Shown: piece after piece, positions 1 through 13,239 of the stretch | Layout of the letters: each line of letters starts with the position of its first letter | Position numbering within the stretch: the first letter of the stretch is position 1 | From: Amphibalanus amphitrite | Lineage: Eukaryota > Arthropoda > Thecostraca > Balanomorpha > Balanidae | Reading direction: 5' to 3' | Assembly: GCF_019059575.1 (NCBI RefSeq) | Contig: NW_024881698.1 | Location: forward strand, 558,001-622,000 | Length of the DNA stretch: 64,000 bases | Program-made: the position numbers and the translations under genes | The notes under the pieces: model-generated | What the model saw: the letters and a program-made list of their open reading frames with translations, nothing else | Told to the model about the DNA's origin: nothing | Database searches by the model: none

Positions 1-2624
1 CTGTTGAAGCCACTTGCGAATCTCGCCCGTCAGTGAATCATCCTTCTGAGCCGCCTTCAACCCCGCCTCCTGGTACCAGACCCCGCTCTCATTCCCCACC
101 GAAGTCCCTGTTCCACAATGATGTTCATCTTGGCCCTGCTCGGGGAACAATGACTGAGACTGAGCCTGAGCAGACTGAAAATGATTGTGGCTGCTTGCCG
201 GATCTGCTTCGGGGGACTGTGCTCTTACAGAGCGCCTACTCTGGGCTGCCGCGTGAGCTGCATCAGGGTTTGCCGACAGTTCCTGGATTCGGGTCTCGCT
301 GACCGGCGATATGATCAGGGCCGGTTTGTCGGTGCCTGAGCCAAGAGACAGGTTTTTTTCTGCATTACCCGTCTGTGCAGGCAGCCTGGACAAAGCATCA
401 GCGTTGCTGTGTTCGGCTCCCTTTTTGTAATGGGTCCTGAACTCGTAGGAACTCAGCTCCACTGCCCATCGACCCCGACGCCCCGTCGCGTCGTTCTCGA
501 CGACGATTGAATTCGGCAGATTCAAGAGAGGGCGATGGTCAGTCACCACATCGAATTCCGCTCCTACCAAGTACTGTCTGAAATGTCGCACCGACCATAC
601 GACCGCCCAAAGTTCCTTATCGTATGTCGGCCAGCGTCGCTCCGCCTTTGACAAGACTTTACTCGCGTAGGCCACCACCCGTTCTTGGTCTCCAACTGCC
701 TCGACGAGGACCGACCCGACAGAACTGTTACATGCGTCAGTATACAGCCTGAATCGACCGCACATTGCCGGCAGTTTCAGGACCGGGGGAGAGATCAGCT
801 TCTCCTTCAGCTCATGGAACGCTGTTCTCATGGCTTCCGACCACACCAGTGTGCCCTTTCCTGATGCGGCCTCCCTCAGAGGTTTGGAGACCTCTGCGTA
901 TCCCGGCACAAAACGCATATAGTACCCGCACAAACCGAGGAAGCTCAGCATCTCCGCGGCTGTTTGGGGTTCCGGCCACTGTCTCACTTTCTCTGTGTTT
1001 GATGGATCGGGAGCGATACCTTCCGCAGACACTCGATGCCCCAGGAAGGTCACTTCTCTCTTTCCCAGGTGGCATTTTTGTGGTTTCAGTTTCATCCGGG
1101 CCTGCCTGACTCTGGAGAAAACCTCTCTCAGGGTTGCGATGTGCTCGTCCTCTGAACGTCCGAACAATATAATATCGTCAATATAAACCAGACACTGTTT
1201 TGGGTCAACCCCTGCCAGCACCAGTTCCATGAGTTTTTGGAAAGAAGCCCCCGCATTTTTCAACCCAAAGCACATCAGTCTGAACTGGTCAAGCTGGTTG
1301 CCAGTGGAGAAAGCGGTTTTTTCTCGGTCTTTGGGTGCTAGCTCCACCTGCCAATATCCGGAGGCCATATCGAGAGTAGAGAAGTATTTTGCTCCGGCGA
1401 GCGAATCAAGCGCATCATCTACTCTGGGAAGGGGGTAGGCCATGCCCTTAGTGACTTTGTTAACCGCCCTCAGGTCCACACAAAATCTATAGGAACCGTC
1501 TTTCTTTTTGGCTAGCACAATGGGGGAGCACCACGGACTCGTGCTCGGCTCGATCACGCCGTCCCGCAGCATTTGCTGCCTTTGCTCCTCCACCTGCTCT
1601 CGCAGACGCAGCGGAACCCGCCGCGGTCTCTGCTTCACGGGCGGTGCATCCCCCGTCTCGATCTCATGTTGCATCAGGTGAGTTAGTCCCAAGTCGCCAG
1701 GGTGGCGGCTAAAAATATCGCTGAATTCCCTAACCAACGCACGCACCTGGTTCAGTCCCTTTTCACTCATCCCGGAATCAGATAAATCTACTGTGTTCAC
1801 CGGGTCAACCGCCTCGTCTCCCGAACAGAGTGGGGGAGAATCCCCGCCGTCCTCTCCGTCGCTGACGTCGTAAATCCCCATGCCATCGTCCCGAATAGTG
1901 TACAGGGTTCCGATGTCAGTGTTCGCCAGGAGGCGTGCCTCACTGGTCGAGATATTTATGATCCTGACTGGTATCTGACCCCTTCCGTCAACGTCCGCGA
2001 CGGCCCGAGACACTAGGAGATTATTAGAACAACCCTTTTCGTTTGGCTCCAGTACCCCCTCCAGCCTAACCCCCGGCCGCCACCTGTCATCCCCGTCTAC
2101 TGCTTCAACAACGGCAGCGATCACAGTTTCACTGCGGGGCGGGACTGACACCGCAGCTCCCAGTCGGACCCGGCACCTGGATGGGCGGATGTCGTCGTAT
2201 GTGGGTAAAGGTATCTCCATGTCTCCCAGCTTCAGGATCCCTCGCCTGTCGTCCAGGACCGTGCCGTACCGGCACGCAAAATCCCTGCCAAGTACCACGT
2301 CATAGATGAGGTGTTCCACTACCGCCATGGCGACGCTAAATTGTCTCTGTTCGATAAGCATCGGTATGTCGGCTACTGCTAGGATATGCAGCGGCTCGCC
2401 GCTGGCCCCCACCAAAGTACCCCTGGGACCTGACTCTTGTGCACTGACCCCCGCTCCCACGAAGCTGCGCGCCACCTTCGCTCTGACGAGTGAGAAATCT
2501 GCCCCGGAGTCAACCAGCGCCCATACCATTTGACCTCCGATGCTCACTCTTATCATGGCGGCCCTTTGTGGTGCGAGTGCACCACCCCTAGTCGATTCCT
2601 GCCGCGTGGAACCGACTCCGTCTA
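1..2624 (-). CDS. Ty3/gypsy pol (protease, RT, RNase H), cut by window edge
   Basis: Minus-strand reading frame that stays open from the gag stop to the left edge, so only the N-terminal part of pol is present. It lies in the -1 frame relative to gag. In order I read an aspartic protease motif (LVDSGADFSL, about 2490-2520), a reverse transcriptase with SPWCSPIV and KKKDGSYRFCVDLRAVN blocks and a YIDD catalytic box at 1174-1185, then an RNase H region with TDHRPLL near 524-543. Integrase should follow beyond base 1. It would copy the element RNA into DNA inside virus-like particles. The frame shows no stop in the part seen, so the copy is well preserved. It differs clearly from the pol at 15.4-19.6 kb (YIDD against FVDD, LVDSGA against LLDTGS), so this is a different lineage. 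The domain call is certain; the clade is not. Confidence 0.88.
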
Positions 2625-3740
2625 GTTTTCCGAATTCCTGGCGGAAACTCCTTCCACTGGAGCTGCGAAGTCGCGCACCCTCGCTGGATGTTGGGGACAG
2701 TGGGCCATCCAATGGCCCTCGGCTCCACAGCAATAGCAAAACGCCGGCCTACCAGCCTCGGCGTGCCGGAACTCTGTATTGGTGGGTCCCCGCCCGGGCC
2801 CTGTGCGTCTCCCCGCACTCAGCGGGCACCGCGCCATCCAGTGGCCCTCCACGCCACATAGATGGCACGCTGATGTGCCCGCTGATGTGGCCCGCCCTGC
2901 CCCCGAGGCTCGAGTCAGTTGCGGACAGTTCACACGGATGTGTCCGGGCGCCCCGCATTTCCAGCATCTCACAGGTCGACTGGGACCTGCACCTGTTGTA
3001 AACGATGCAGTGCCCATTTGCGAAAGAGATGTCTGAATGGCATCCACCTGCCTCTGGATCTGATCTAAACGCTCGTCTGCTCCCGGAGACGACCGGGATT
3101 CGAACCCTGCTGGAGATAACCGCAGCCCCTGCTCCTCGGTAGCGGGTCGACTGCGCACAGGAAGAGCGGCGCCATCACTGCCCCGCGCCCCCATAGCCTC
3201 CAATGCAGCGTGCTGACGCTGAATGTCACGGGCGTGGCTGAGTGCCTCATCCAGGGATGAGTGACCCTTCCCGAGGAGCCTCGCTTGTAAACCTGGTTCA
3301 TTTAAGCCGCACACAAATTGTTGCAGGCTATTCGCCTCCGCACTGATTCGATCCGGATAAGCCTTACGGGCCAACTTTCGAACCCTTTCTGCAAAATCCT
3401 GAACCGCCTCCCCCGGTTCGCGAGAAGCCCGCGTGAACTCGGAATATGCGTGTGACTCGTTGACTTTTGTGTCGAATCTGTCGACAAGATGCTGTTTTAT
3501 CTGCTTATAATCCTTGATGACCTTTTCTGGTAACCCAGCGCAGTATTCGAACGCTTTGCCTCCCAGTAGACCCAGCAAGAATCTAGCCTTCTCCCCATCC
3601 TTGCCATCCCTGTCCACCAATAATTCAAAACGGCTCAGCCAAGACTGCAAATCTTGCCCACCCTCACCCGTAAAAATCTCCAGGCGTGACAACAAGATTG
3701 TGCTCAATTGATCCATTTTGCTCTTGGTGCAAATATGCAA
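2622..3740 (-). CDS. Ty3/gypsy gag with three zinc knuckles
   Basis: A 372-residue Gag. The N-terminal half is a retrotransposon capsid-like domain (residues about 25-125, with LQSWLSRFEL and the conserved KQHLVDRF region). The C-terminal third carries three CCHC zinc knuckles: CWKCGAPGHIRVNCP, CHLCGVEGHWMARCP and CYCCGAEGHWMAHCP. These package element RNA. Translation may start at the first ATG (3740) or at the second (MDQLS, 24 bases downstream), which looks more like a usual Gag start. The gag stop TAG (2622-2624) is overlapped by the pol frame in -1. The bases before the stop (GGAAAAC) are not a canonical slippery heptamer, so how pol is expressed is unclear. Confidence 0.88.
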   Translation of the reverse strand: MHICTKSKMDQLSTILLSRLEIFTGEGGQDLQSWLSRFELLVDRDGKDGEKARFLLGLLGGKAFEYCAGLPEKVIKDYKQIKQHLVDRFDTKVNESHAYSEFTRASREPGEAVQDFAERVRKLARKAYPDRISAEANSLQQFVCGLNEPGLQARLLGKGHSSLDEALSHARDIQRQHAALEAMGARGSDGAALPVRSRPATEEQGLRLSPAGFESRSSPGADERLDQIQRQVDAIQTSLSQMGTASFTTGAGPSRPVRCWKCGAPGHIRVNCPQLTRASGAGRATSAGTSACHLCGVEGHWMARCPLSAGRRTGPGRGPTNTEFRHAEAGRPAFCYCCGAEGHWMAHCPQHPARVRDFAAPVEGVSARNSEN

Positions 3741-3955
3741 TGATGTACAGAAAGAAAAATTGATGCTATTCCGTAATACAGAATGTGTTTTGAAGAGTCA
3801 CCGGCTAACAGGTATAACACCATACACTACAGCGAAAGTAAATCAAATAATAAACCAGCCCAAAGAATACAGCAAAATAACAACTCACGTTCAGTAGAAG
3901 TACCGACCGACCGCGCCAGTATTAGGATCGTCGTTCGGCCTCTTCCGCGTCCACA

Positions 3956-4153
3956 CGCCAGGTCCGGTCACCAGATACTGTATTCCCAGCACACCGCGCC
4001 GCGCGCCCAGCCCCTTTGCACCAGGTCACCACCCGCGGGCACGCCGCCACACAGGCGGATCCAGGGCGGCCCGCCGCGCCGGCCGCACGAGCGACTCCAG
4101 GCCGGCCGGGGAGGGGGGGGGGGACACGGGGTCGCATACCGCAACCCCTAACA
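3956..4153 (-). other. possible primer-binding site and short 5' LTR of the gypsy copy
   Basis: Upstream of gag on the minus strand, TGGTGACCGGACC begins at 3973. It resembles the tRNA-Trp-type primer site (TGGTGACC...) used by CsRn1-like gypsy elements, but only the first 8 bases fit well. A block from 4153 down to 3979 starts TGTTAG and ends AATACA, as an LTR should, giving about 175 bp. The partner LTR lies outside the window, so neither the repeat nor a target duplication can be checked. Confidence 0.25.
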
Positions 4154-6527
<2,374 letters not shown>

Positions 6528-6608
6528 GAAAAAATTTGGTCACCATGTGCGCTAGCTGCTCCCGGGAGGGGACTGAAAGTTTTGTGACGATCGGCGCAGC
6601 GATTCTCG
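6528..6608 (+). repeat. 80-bp direct repeat, copy 1
   Basis: A stretch around TGTGCGCTAGCTGCTCCCGG followed by GACTGAAAGTTT and GCGCAGCGATTCTCG recurs almost unchanged at 7012-7092, about 480 bp downstream in the same orientation. Related wording (GAAAGTTTGGTGACGAT) appears near 49,710, which suggests a dispersed element. Confidence 0.85.
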
Positions 6609-6665
6609 AGATATATTGAAAAAACTAAGGGGGGCAAAAAAATGCCTCCCCCCACCGCCTGGAAG

Positions 6666-6873
6666 GTTAACGGCCAATAATTAACATTTTAACGGGAAAT
6701 GGCGAGGTCTTCGATTTGGCTGAAAATCAGTATACAGGGCCTCCTCGATGCAAAATAGCACCCCAAAGAGGTACATTTTCGGAATCAGCGCATCGAGGAG
6801 GCCCCGTATACCGATTTTCAGCCAAATCGAAAGACCCCGCCGTTTACCGTTAAAATATTAAATGGCCGTTAAC
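6666..6873. repeat. inverted repeat, about 80-bp arms
   Basis: The left arm 6666-6750 (GTTAACGGCC ... CTCCTCGATG) pairs with the right arm 6791-6873 (CATCGAGGAG ... GGCCGTTAAC) around a 40-bp loop, with a few mismatches. Diverged single arms follow at about 6880-6985, 7090-7230 and 7240-7370. The block is therefore a decayed cluster of one palindromic repeat family. Confidence 0.8.
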
Positions 6874-7011
6874 TCGTTAACGGTACAAAATGCCACGCCA
6901 AAGAGGCACATATTCGGAATCAACGCATCGACGAGATCCTGTACAACAATTTTCACTAAAATCGAAAGACCCCGCAATATGCTGCTGAAATGTGAACTGC
7001 TGCTGAAATGT

Positions 7012-7092
7012 GAAAAATTTTGGTCACCATGTGCGCTAGCTGCTCCCGGGAGGGGACTGAAAGTTTGGTGACGATCGGCGCAGCGATTCTCG
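7012..7092 (+). repeat. 80-bp direct repeat, copy 2
   Basis: Second copy of the repeat at 6528-6608, the same apart from about one substitution in the core. It is embedded in the arms of the neighbouring palindrome-family repeats. Confidence 0.85.
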
Positions 7093-7378
7093 TTAACTCG
7101 TTAACTGTGCAAAATACTGCCTTAAAGAGGTACGTACATTTCCGGAATCAGCGCATTGAATAACATGCGCCCTATATACCGATTTTCAGCCAAATCGAAA
7201 GACCCCGCCGTTCCCGCTCAAATGTTAATTGGCCGTCTACTCGTTAACGGTGCAAAATACCACTCCAAAGAGGTACATTTTCGGAATCAGCACATCGAGG
7301 AGGCCCTGTAAGATTGTACACCGATTTTCAGCCAAATCGAAAGAACCAGCCGTTTCCCGTTAAAATGTTTTCGTTTAA

Positions 7379-7726
7379 GTGACCATCCCACCTTAACATT
7401 AGTTTTGAGTTGAGATAGCCAAATTGGTGGCCATGGCCTGCAAATACCGGTTTGGGCACTCACAACATCGAAAAATGCTTTAATTTCGGAGATATGGAAT
7501 TTCAAACTTGCAGTTTTTGGATTCTAAGGGGCTAATACATTGGAATGCCTCCTTAAAATTTGTGACGTCAGCGCAGATCCCAAAAGTAAACAAAAGTTAA
7601 AGTTTAATATCTTGAAAACCGGAGAATATTTTTCGATGAAATTAGGTAGATATTCGTTTTTGCTCTTTCTAAATCGAGAGACATTCATGCCAATTCATTA
7701 ACTTTTTTGAAGGTGGGAGGGTCCCT
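7379..7726. mobile_element. TTAA-flanked MITE (AGGGACTATCCC family), diverged copy
   Basis: Flanked by TTAA at 7375-7378 and 7727-7730. The left end reads GTGACCATCCCACCTT and the right end is its diverged inverse (AAGGTGGGAGGGTCCCT). The interior starts with TTTTGAGTTGAGATAGCC, shared with the better-preserved copies at 49,042-49,538 and 60,541-61,031. At 348 bp it is shorter than those (about 495 bp). It has no coding capacity. Confidence 0.75.
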
Positions 7727-7759
7727 TTAATAGGGATCACATTGGTACAGAAAACATCT

Positions 7760-7954
7760 TAGTCAGGGGAAGGAGGCCCAATTTTGGGCCGAATAACGCA
7801 AAATTGGGTAGAGCTTAGCAAAGGGTGGTTTCTGGGACAAAAATGACCGCTGAACCCGAATCTGACCGGTGCGCACCTCCAACTGATGTTGCACCACTTC
7901 CAGAGCACGTGCAACTGCGTGGTTCTTCTTTTTTGAAGAATGGTACCCTTTTTA
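7760..7954. repeat. dispersed 190-bp repeat, copy 1
   Basis: Runs from AGTCAGGGGAAGGAGG to GGTACCCTTTTT. A nearly identical copy in opposite orientation lies at 26,987-27,179. The two are too far apart to form a single palindrome, so this is a fragment of a dispersed element. No coding capacity. Confidence 0.85.
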
Positions 7955-10370
7955 TGTATTTTAAAATAAAATAAGTCGTGTAGTTGTGATGTATTCCAAA
8001 ACTTTAATATTAGAGTCAAAATTCATTGCATTAATGAAAATTCTGGTTAACGCATATCGCACACAATCTGTGACGTCACTGTGACGTCATTTATTCGTAA
8101 ACTGACGGGAAAATGAGGTGTGACAACAAAACATTTAACTTTATTCACAGGATACGCTCATTGGCGGGTTTAAAATGCATTGAGCATGCTCAGAAAATAT
8201 CTCCCCGTTGCAAAAAGTAAAAATCGTCTGGATGGAGGTGCCATTTTGGCCTACAGGGAGCGAGATCCGCGGAGTGTGCGTTTTTACCCCAAATAGTTTT
8301 TGTACAATAACTTTTGATACAATGCTTGCATGTCGTCCATTTTACCATCGTTGTGATTCTCTCACCGAGACGCATCGAATGGTATGCAAATTGGCTTCGA
8401 TTGGTTAAGATTATATTTTACCGCAGTTCATGGCCTCAGGTCGATTATCATGCCAGTGAAGGTTATGACCTGACTGGAAATGGTCATGTAGTTTACCAGT
8501 CGCTTTGGATTATCAAGATAACCGCATGGGAAATGCTTTCGTTGTTCTTATCATAGAGATCTCATATACATATATATAAGATCTCTATGGTTCTATGGTT
8601 GTATATAAGATCTCTATGGTTCTTATGTGGTTTGATCAGAAGTTATAGCTGAACAATTGCTGATAACGTTTTCAGGACGTAACATGACAAAATTCAAAGG
8701 TAGGTGTAGAAGTCGTTCATATATGTATGTATTGGCGCCGCAAAGCATTCGTAAAGCATGCAGTATGCTTGCGAGCTTGTAGAATTAGATGTGTGCTTAA
8801 CAGGCGTAGTTTTAGTTTAATACGTTGGCATACGTACAACGTAATAAACTAAATATGCCCTAATAAGGTTGTACCTAATAAGGTGGGTGTAAATTTCGTC
8901 ACAGAGGGTTTCACATGTGTTATGTCCCAAGTTCTTATCAATGTCTTGTGGTTATTCATGTTCTTAGACGTCACATACCCGAGCATTGAAGAACACGTAT
9001 CAACTAACCGGAGAGAATTTGATTCTGGTTGGTTGTATTTACTTCTGGTATACACACACACGCACAGGCGAACACACATAATGTAGCACGGCTACTATCA
9101 GGAGGCGTTCGGTTGCCGGCCGCAGGCACGGTGACTCTGTGCACACTGGGCGGCGGCCTTCGCCCAGGACGTCTGCCTCGTCCATCTAGCGGACCGTCCC
9201 ATCCTGTACCAAGGCTATAGAACTCCAGGTAAGGACACCAGCCGTTTGACCTTGAACGCCGCCGGCCGGCCGATGACGTCATTGGAGGCAAGCCGGCTCG
9301 GCGGACGCATCGAGCGAGCGTATAACGGAGGAGCGTTGGAACGTTGCGGGAGCCGGGCAGAGATTTTAAAGCGTTTGCATACCACCATTGTTATGTTGGT
9401 TGATCTAGACTGCATTCTTATAAAGCTCGACGCATCTTATGCCTGGATGGTGCGTACATTCGTAGAACGGTCCGACGTCCGTGGTCGAAGCTGTCTACTT
9501 TATATATACCAAAAGACGCCAAGACCGGTGCAATAACGGCGACCCGATCCCGTCTCTGGCGATTCTGGGACTCGTTAAGACACAGGCCGAGTCTGACCCG
9601 TCTACTTTTAGGGAAACGGGGTGGGTGAATTGACAACCGAATACCGATGGTTAGAATTGATCCCGTCGTCGAGCGATGGTTGATTGACAGACAAACAACA
9701 CATGTTGTAGTGGGCGGATAAGCATCAGGGATAATGCCTGAACGTAGGCAAGCATAATTGGTCTGCCATATTGTTTACGAATATAAATCGTAACGGAGGT
9801 CCTTGAGGATATGATCTCTACCTACATAATTACTGTTAAACCCTCGGTCCGGGCAACTCCGGGGAGCTGCAGTACCTATCCAGCGGCCACCTCGTCGACT
9901 CGCAGGTCCTGTGGGCTTCCGTGATGATTCATTGCTTCGCCCAGAGGCACGGGTAGAGCAGTAGGATGTGGGGTAAGGTGTCTTTACGCCTCTTCATTGT
10001 AGGTACGACGCATACAGCACCCAGTCCCGCCGAAGCTCTATAATCGACCGTGACATTCTTAACTGGCGGATCCAGGAAGCGGTCTTGAACACATCGGGGG
10101 GCATATAGCCTAAAAAAGGTTTCTGTGAATTAAAAAAACATCGGATTTCCATTCCTTGTGCACTACTGTGCAGTTCGATCAATAAACTTTTCCTCAGAAA
10201 AGTTGTGAAGTTTTCGTTTTATTCTCGTAAAACGATTTCGGACGCTGCCCCGGATGTGGGCCTGTGGGGGATAACATTTGTCCCCTTGGATCCGCCAGCG
10301 GGTTGCCCCACCCTGAGCGTAACTAAAAACGTCTTAAAATCCCACCAGAGAGCCGAATCCGATAACTCAT
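7955..10370. other. no recognisable gene
   Basis: Contains one TGACGTCACTGTGACGTCA palindrome (8071-8089), a 22-bp direct duplication around TATAAGATCTCTATGGTTC (about 8573-8625) and a short CA-rich run near 9053. Several short frames occur in both directions, but none shows a domain, splice structure or codon pattern that would support a gene. Confidence 0.5.
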
Positions 10371-10596
10371 CTCTGTCTGCCCGTCTAAATTACTGCGCAC
10401 CGTACGGCGCCCTGCCCCGTCGGAGCTCTGAACCGACCGTGATATTTTTGGTTTTCCCCCATCCCAAGCTCCATTAGGAACGTTCTCTCTCTCCATCCAA
10501 TTGTTCATGTCATTTCAAATTCAATACCCACCTCATCTCTGTCTGCCCGCCCATTCATTGCACACCTTACGGCGCCCGGCCCCGCCAGAAGAATCC
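10371..10596 (+). repeat. two direct copies of a 60-bp unit
   Basis: The segment from CTCTGTCTGCCCG to the GGCGCCC...CCCCG region at about 10,371-10,430 is repeated with changes at about 10,535-10,596. A third, weaker relative is near 10,010-10,060. They sit just beyond the 3' end of the LINE ORF and could be its 3' untranslated repeats, but this is inference. Confidence 0.5.
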
Positions 10597-10910
10597 TAGC
10601 GCGCTGAGTGGTTGCCTCCAGCCGCGTCATCGCGAGGCCCCGCGAGGCCCGCAAATGAATACATTGAGTGAATAGCCGTGTCGCCCCCCTGTCCTGTACA
10701 GTACATGGCACACGCACATAGGTAGTATCCCGAGTGCTTGGAACAGCCGATAAATTGTACGACGCCAACCAGCCGGTACGTGAAGTCGCCGGCCAGGTCG
10801 ACGGAGCAGAGCGACTCGTCGTTCTCGACGCAGGACTCGGATAGATGCGCCTGTTCCGATGCGTCAGCCGGCTCTCCCTTCTTCTTCTTCCGCCCACTGC
10901 CGGCCGTGCC

Positions 10911-11861
10911 CTAGGGCGCGGCAGACCGGGGCTGACCCACAGGTGGCGTGGTCCGCCCCACTCGGTCGAGGAACTCCGTGACGTATTTAGCCGGCCCCGA
11001 GAGCACATCCTAGAGGGTGGGGAGCGGCCCTCAGAGCCGGGTTCGCGTTCTTGCGCGGCCGGGCACTCGCATAGCAGGTGCGCGACCGTGTCTTCTTCGC
11101 CGCACTGTCCGCAGGGAGAGCTGGAGGCCAGGCCAATCCAAACTGGGCCCTGGAAGAGTGTGGCCCGGACCAGGGGTGAGCAGCCGCTGCGGATCTGCGG
11201 GACAGTGGTCTGTCCCCATCGGTCGAGGTCGTCGTGGCCAGGGGTGTTCTCCAGATGTGGGTGGTGCTTGGAGCGATCGAGGGTGAGCAGGCCGGTTCAG
11301 TGTCTGATGGCGGTGCGCGCACAGGCCAGGTCAACTGGGATCCGACGCTGGTCGCCTGACGTCGCCGCGATGTTTGCTAGGCGGTCCGCTTCTTCATTAC
11401 CCTTGACCCCCGCGTGGCCCGGGATCCACTGGAGCTCTGCCCCCGGCCCCGGCAGAGTGCAGGAGAGCCAAGATGCCCTGTGTCAGGGCCGATTTCTGCG
11501 CTGCCGGGCTTCGGCTGAGCAGTTGGAGGCCGGACAGGGAGTCCGAGCAGAGCAGGACAGACCGAATGGCAGCGAGGGATGGCTCCGGCAGTCCCAGGAA
11601 ACATTTTAACGCCTCCGCCATCGCCGCCAGCTTCGCCTGCATGCTGCTGCATACGACTTCTGCCGGTACGGTACATTCGATCTTGCGCCCCTCACGGTGC
11701 AGTTCGAGGAGGGCTCCTCCGCCGCCTTTCTTGGTACCGTCTAGGGCAGAGCCATCAGACCAGATTGTGAGGTCTGGATTTGAGTAAGCGGCCAGGGCCT
11801 CCAGGGTTGCAGCCTTCCGTAATTCTGGTGGGTCAGTCCTCTTGGTAGGTTTCGGAAGCTT
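10911..11861 (-). pseudogene. LINE ORF2, RNase H and C-terminal zinc motif (3' part)
   Basis: C-terminal end of a non-LTR retrotransposon polyprotein. I read an RNase H start (NPDLTIWSDGSALDG), then SMQAKLAAMAEAL, a shift of frame, then WIPGHAGVKGNEEADRLAN. Further on comes a Cys-His motif (CGQCGEEDTVAHLLCECP), and the protein ends at the stop at 10,911 after a second shift. At least two frameshifts make it inactive. The 5' continuation is at 22,454-22,853 on the other side of the LTR element: joining across the GCTT duplication puts the two halves in one reading frame. The RNase H places it in the R1/I/jockey group of LINEs. Clade is not resolved. Confidence 0.8.
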
Positions 11862-12767
11862 TGTAACACGGCGGTTTCTCGTGCCCAGGGCGGGGCGCGC
11901 CGGTGTTGTTGTCAGCCCTTGCTAGAAGAGATGCTCTGCCGGTCCAGGTGTATTGTTTCACGAGCACAACACAGCGAGATGGTCAGCTACGGTGTCGGTC
12001 GAGACCGATGCAGAAACACGTCCGGCGTGGTCTGAGGCTGGGGGTCTTCCCTACACAAGCACGCGGAGCAGATGGTATGTGTCCAGCGGCTGTGGAGCTC
12101 GGAGGTCTCCTCGAGCGAGAGAGAGAGCACGTCCGACGCCGATGATGGCTCTGGGTCTTCTGCCAGTCCCCCCCGATCGGGTGACTTTAGCAGAACTATC
12201 CTACTCTAAGGGCGGTGGCCCTCTAACCCTGCGTGGCGACTTACTATTGGCCGTTCCATATATGGTTGCACAGTTGCGATTGGTCATCACCACGTCGTAC
12301 GATCGAGAATCATGCGTCACGTGAGTGAGAGCGTCACACGCTGGTCTCGTGGTCCTAAGTGCATCCGGCTACGCAACGTTGCAAAGACATCAGACGGCAC
12401 TTAGCAGGCAGCGGCTGACTCCTAGGTATAGAGTCTCTAGAGCGCGTTTGACAGAAGACAGACTAAAAGCTGACGTTTGTAGATAACACACCGGCGGCGC
12501 GGCGCAGAGTGCTGGAGACGATGAGTCACGATCATGAATAAACTATGACGCGTCGTCGGCCGGCCGCGGGGTCAGCTGCAGTGGGCTGAGCGCGAGCGGA
12601 GAGCGGTAAAGGTAATGAGCGTTGAAAATGCGAAATTGAAATATAGCCACCACGCAGGTATAATTAGACTACGAACTAATTAAGCCTAAACCCATAAAAA
12701 TATAAGCAGCAATGAAATGCAAGGCGACGGCGATAAACAATGACACAACAATGACACGCACTTTACA
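11862..12767 (-). repeat. 3' LTR (906 bp)
   Basis: Starts TGTAACAC and ends CTTTACA on the plus strand. Pairs with 21,548-22,453 at 905 of 906 positions by eye. It contains a perfect CArg-type palindrome CCATATATGG (12,256-12,265), two ATTGG (inverted CCAAT) boxes around it and an AT-rich TATAATT/AAATATAAG region near 12,660-12,705. These are plausible promoter parts but unproven. Short open frames inside are not genes. Confidence 0.97.
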
Positions 12768-12783
12768 CACCTCCCCCACCCAT
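12768..12783 (-). other. polypurine tract
   Basis: Directly before the 3' LTR on the minus strand the sequence is GGGTGGGGGAGGTG. This is the purine run expected to prime plus-strand DNA synthesis. Its position against the LTR edge is exact. Confidence 0.8.
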
Positions 12784-13239
12784 GGCAAGAGCTTTGGCTA
12801 GGACAAAGCAGAGTCCGACGCCTGAAGGGCGAAGGACGCAGCAGGGGAGACAGACGACGAAACAACCGCGACGATAACGCGACACAGCGGGTGGGAGGGC
12901 GGGGAACGCGACGGACGAACGCGAAACGCAACGGACGAACGCGACGAATAGCACTGGGGCACTCGCTGCAGTGCACTGAAGCAGTGGGTGTAGTCCATGA
13001 CATGAGTCATCGGAGCCCACGGAGTCAGGCGGTGACCCGGATCGTGAGCCGTCGAGTCAACTGGTGACCCGGATTGTTGGTGCGCGGGGCACTTCACTGG
13101 GTAGCGCACGGCTGCGCTCGGTGCGGTGCACTGAGTAGGTCAGTGACCCGGATAGTTCCTCGGTCCATTGTGATGCAGGCCCGGTGCCATGCATACACAA
13201 ACACACACGTACACGGGGGAAAGGGGAATCAAAGAGGCC

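Noticed and set aside
2622..2633. Shift site GGAAAAC at the first gypsy gag stop
   Set aside because: Pol is indeed in -1, but the bases do not form X XXY YYZ in the gag frame, so I do not claim frameshifting there.
11903..12324. Two identical pairs of 80- and 123-codon frames at 11.9 and 21.6 kb
   Set aside because: They lie inside the LTRs and are identical only because the LTRs are; no domain or codon bias.
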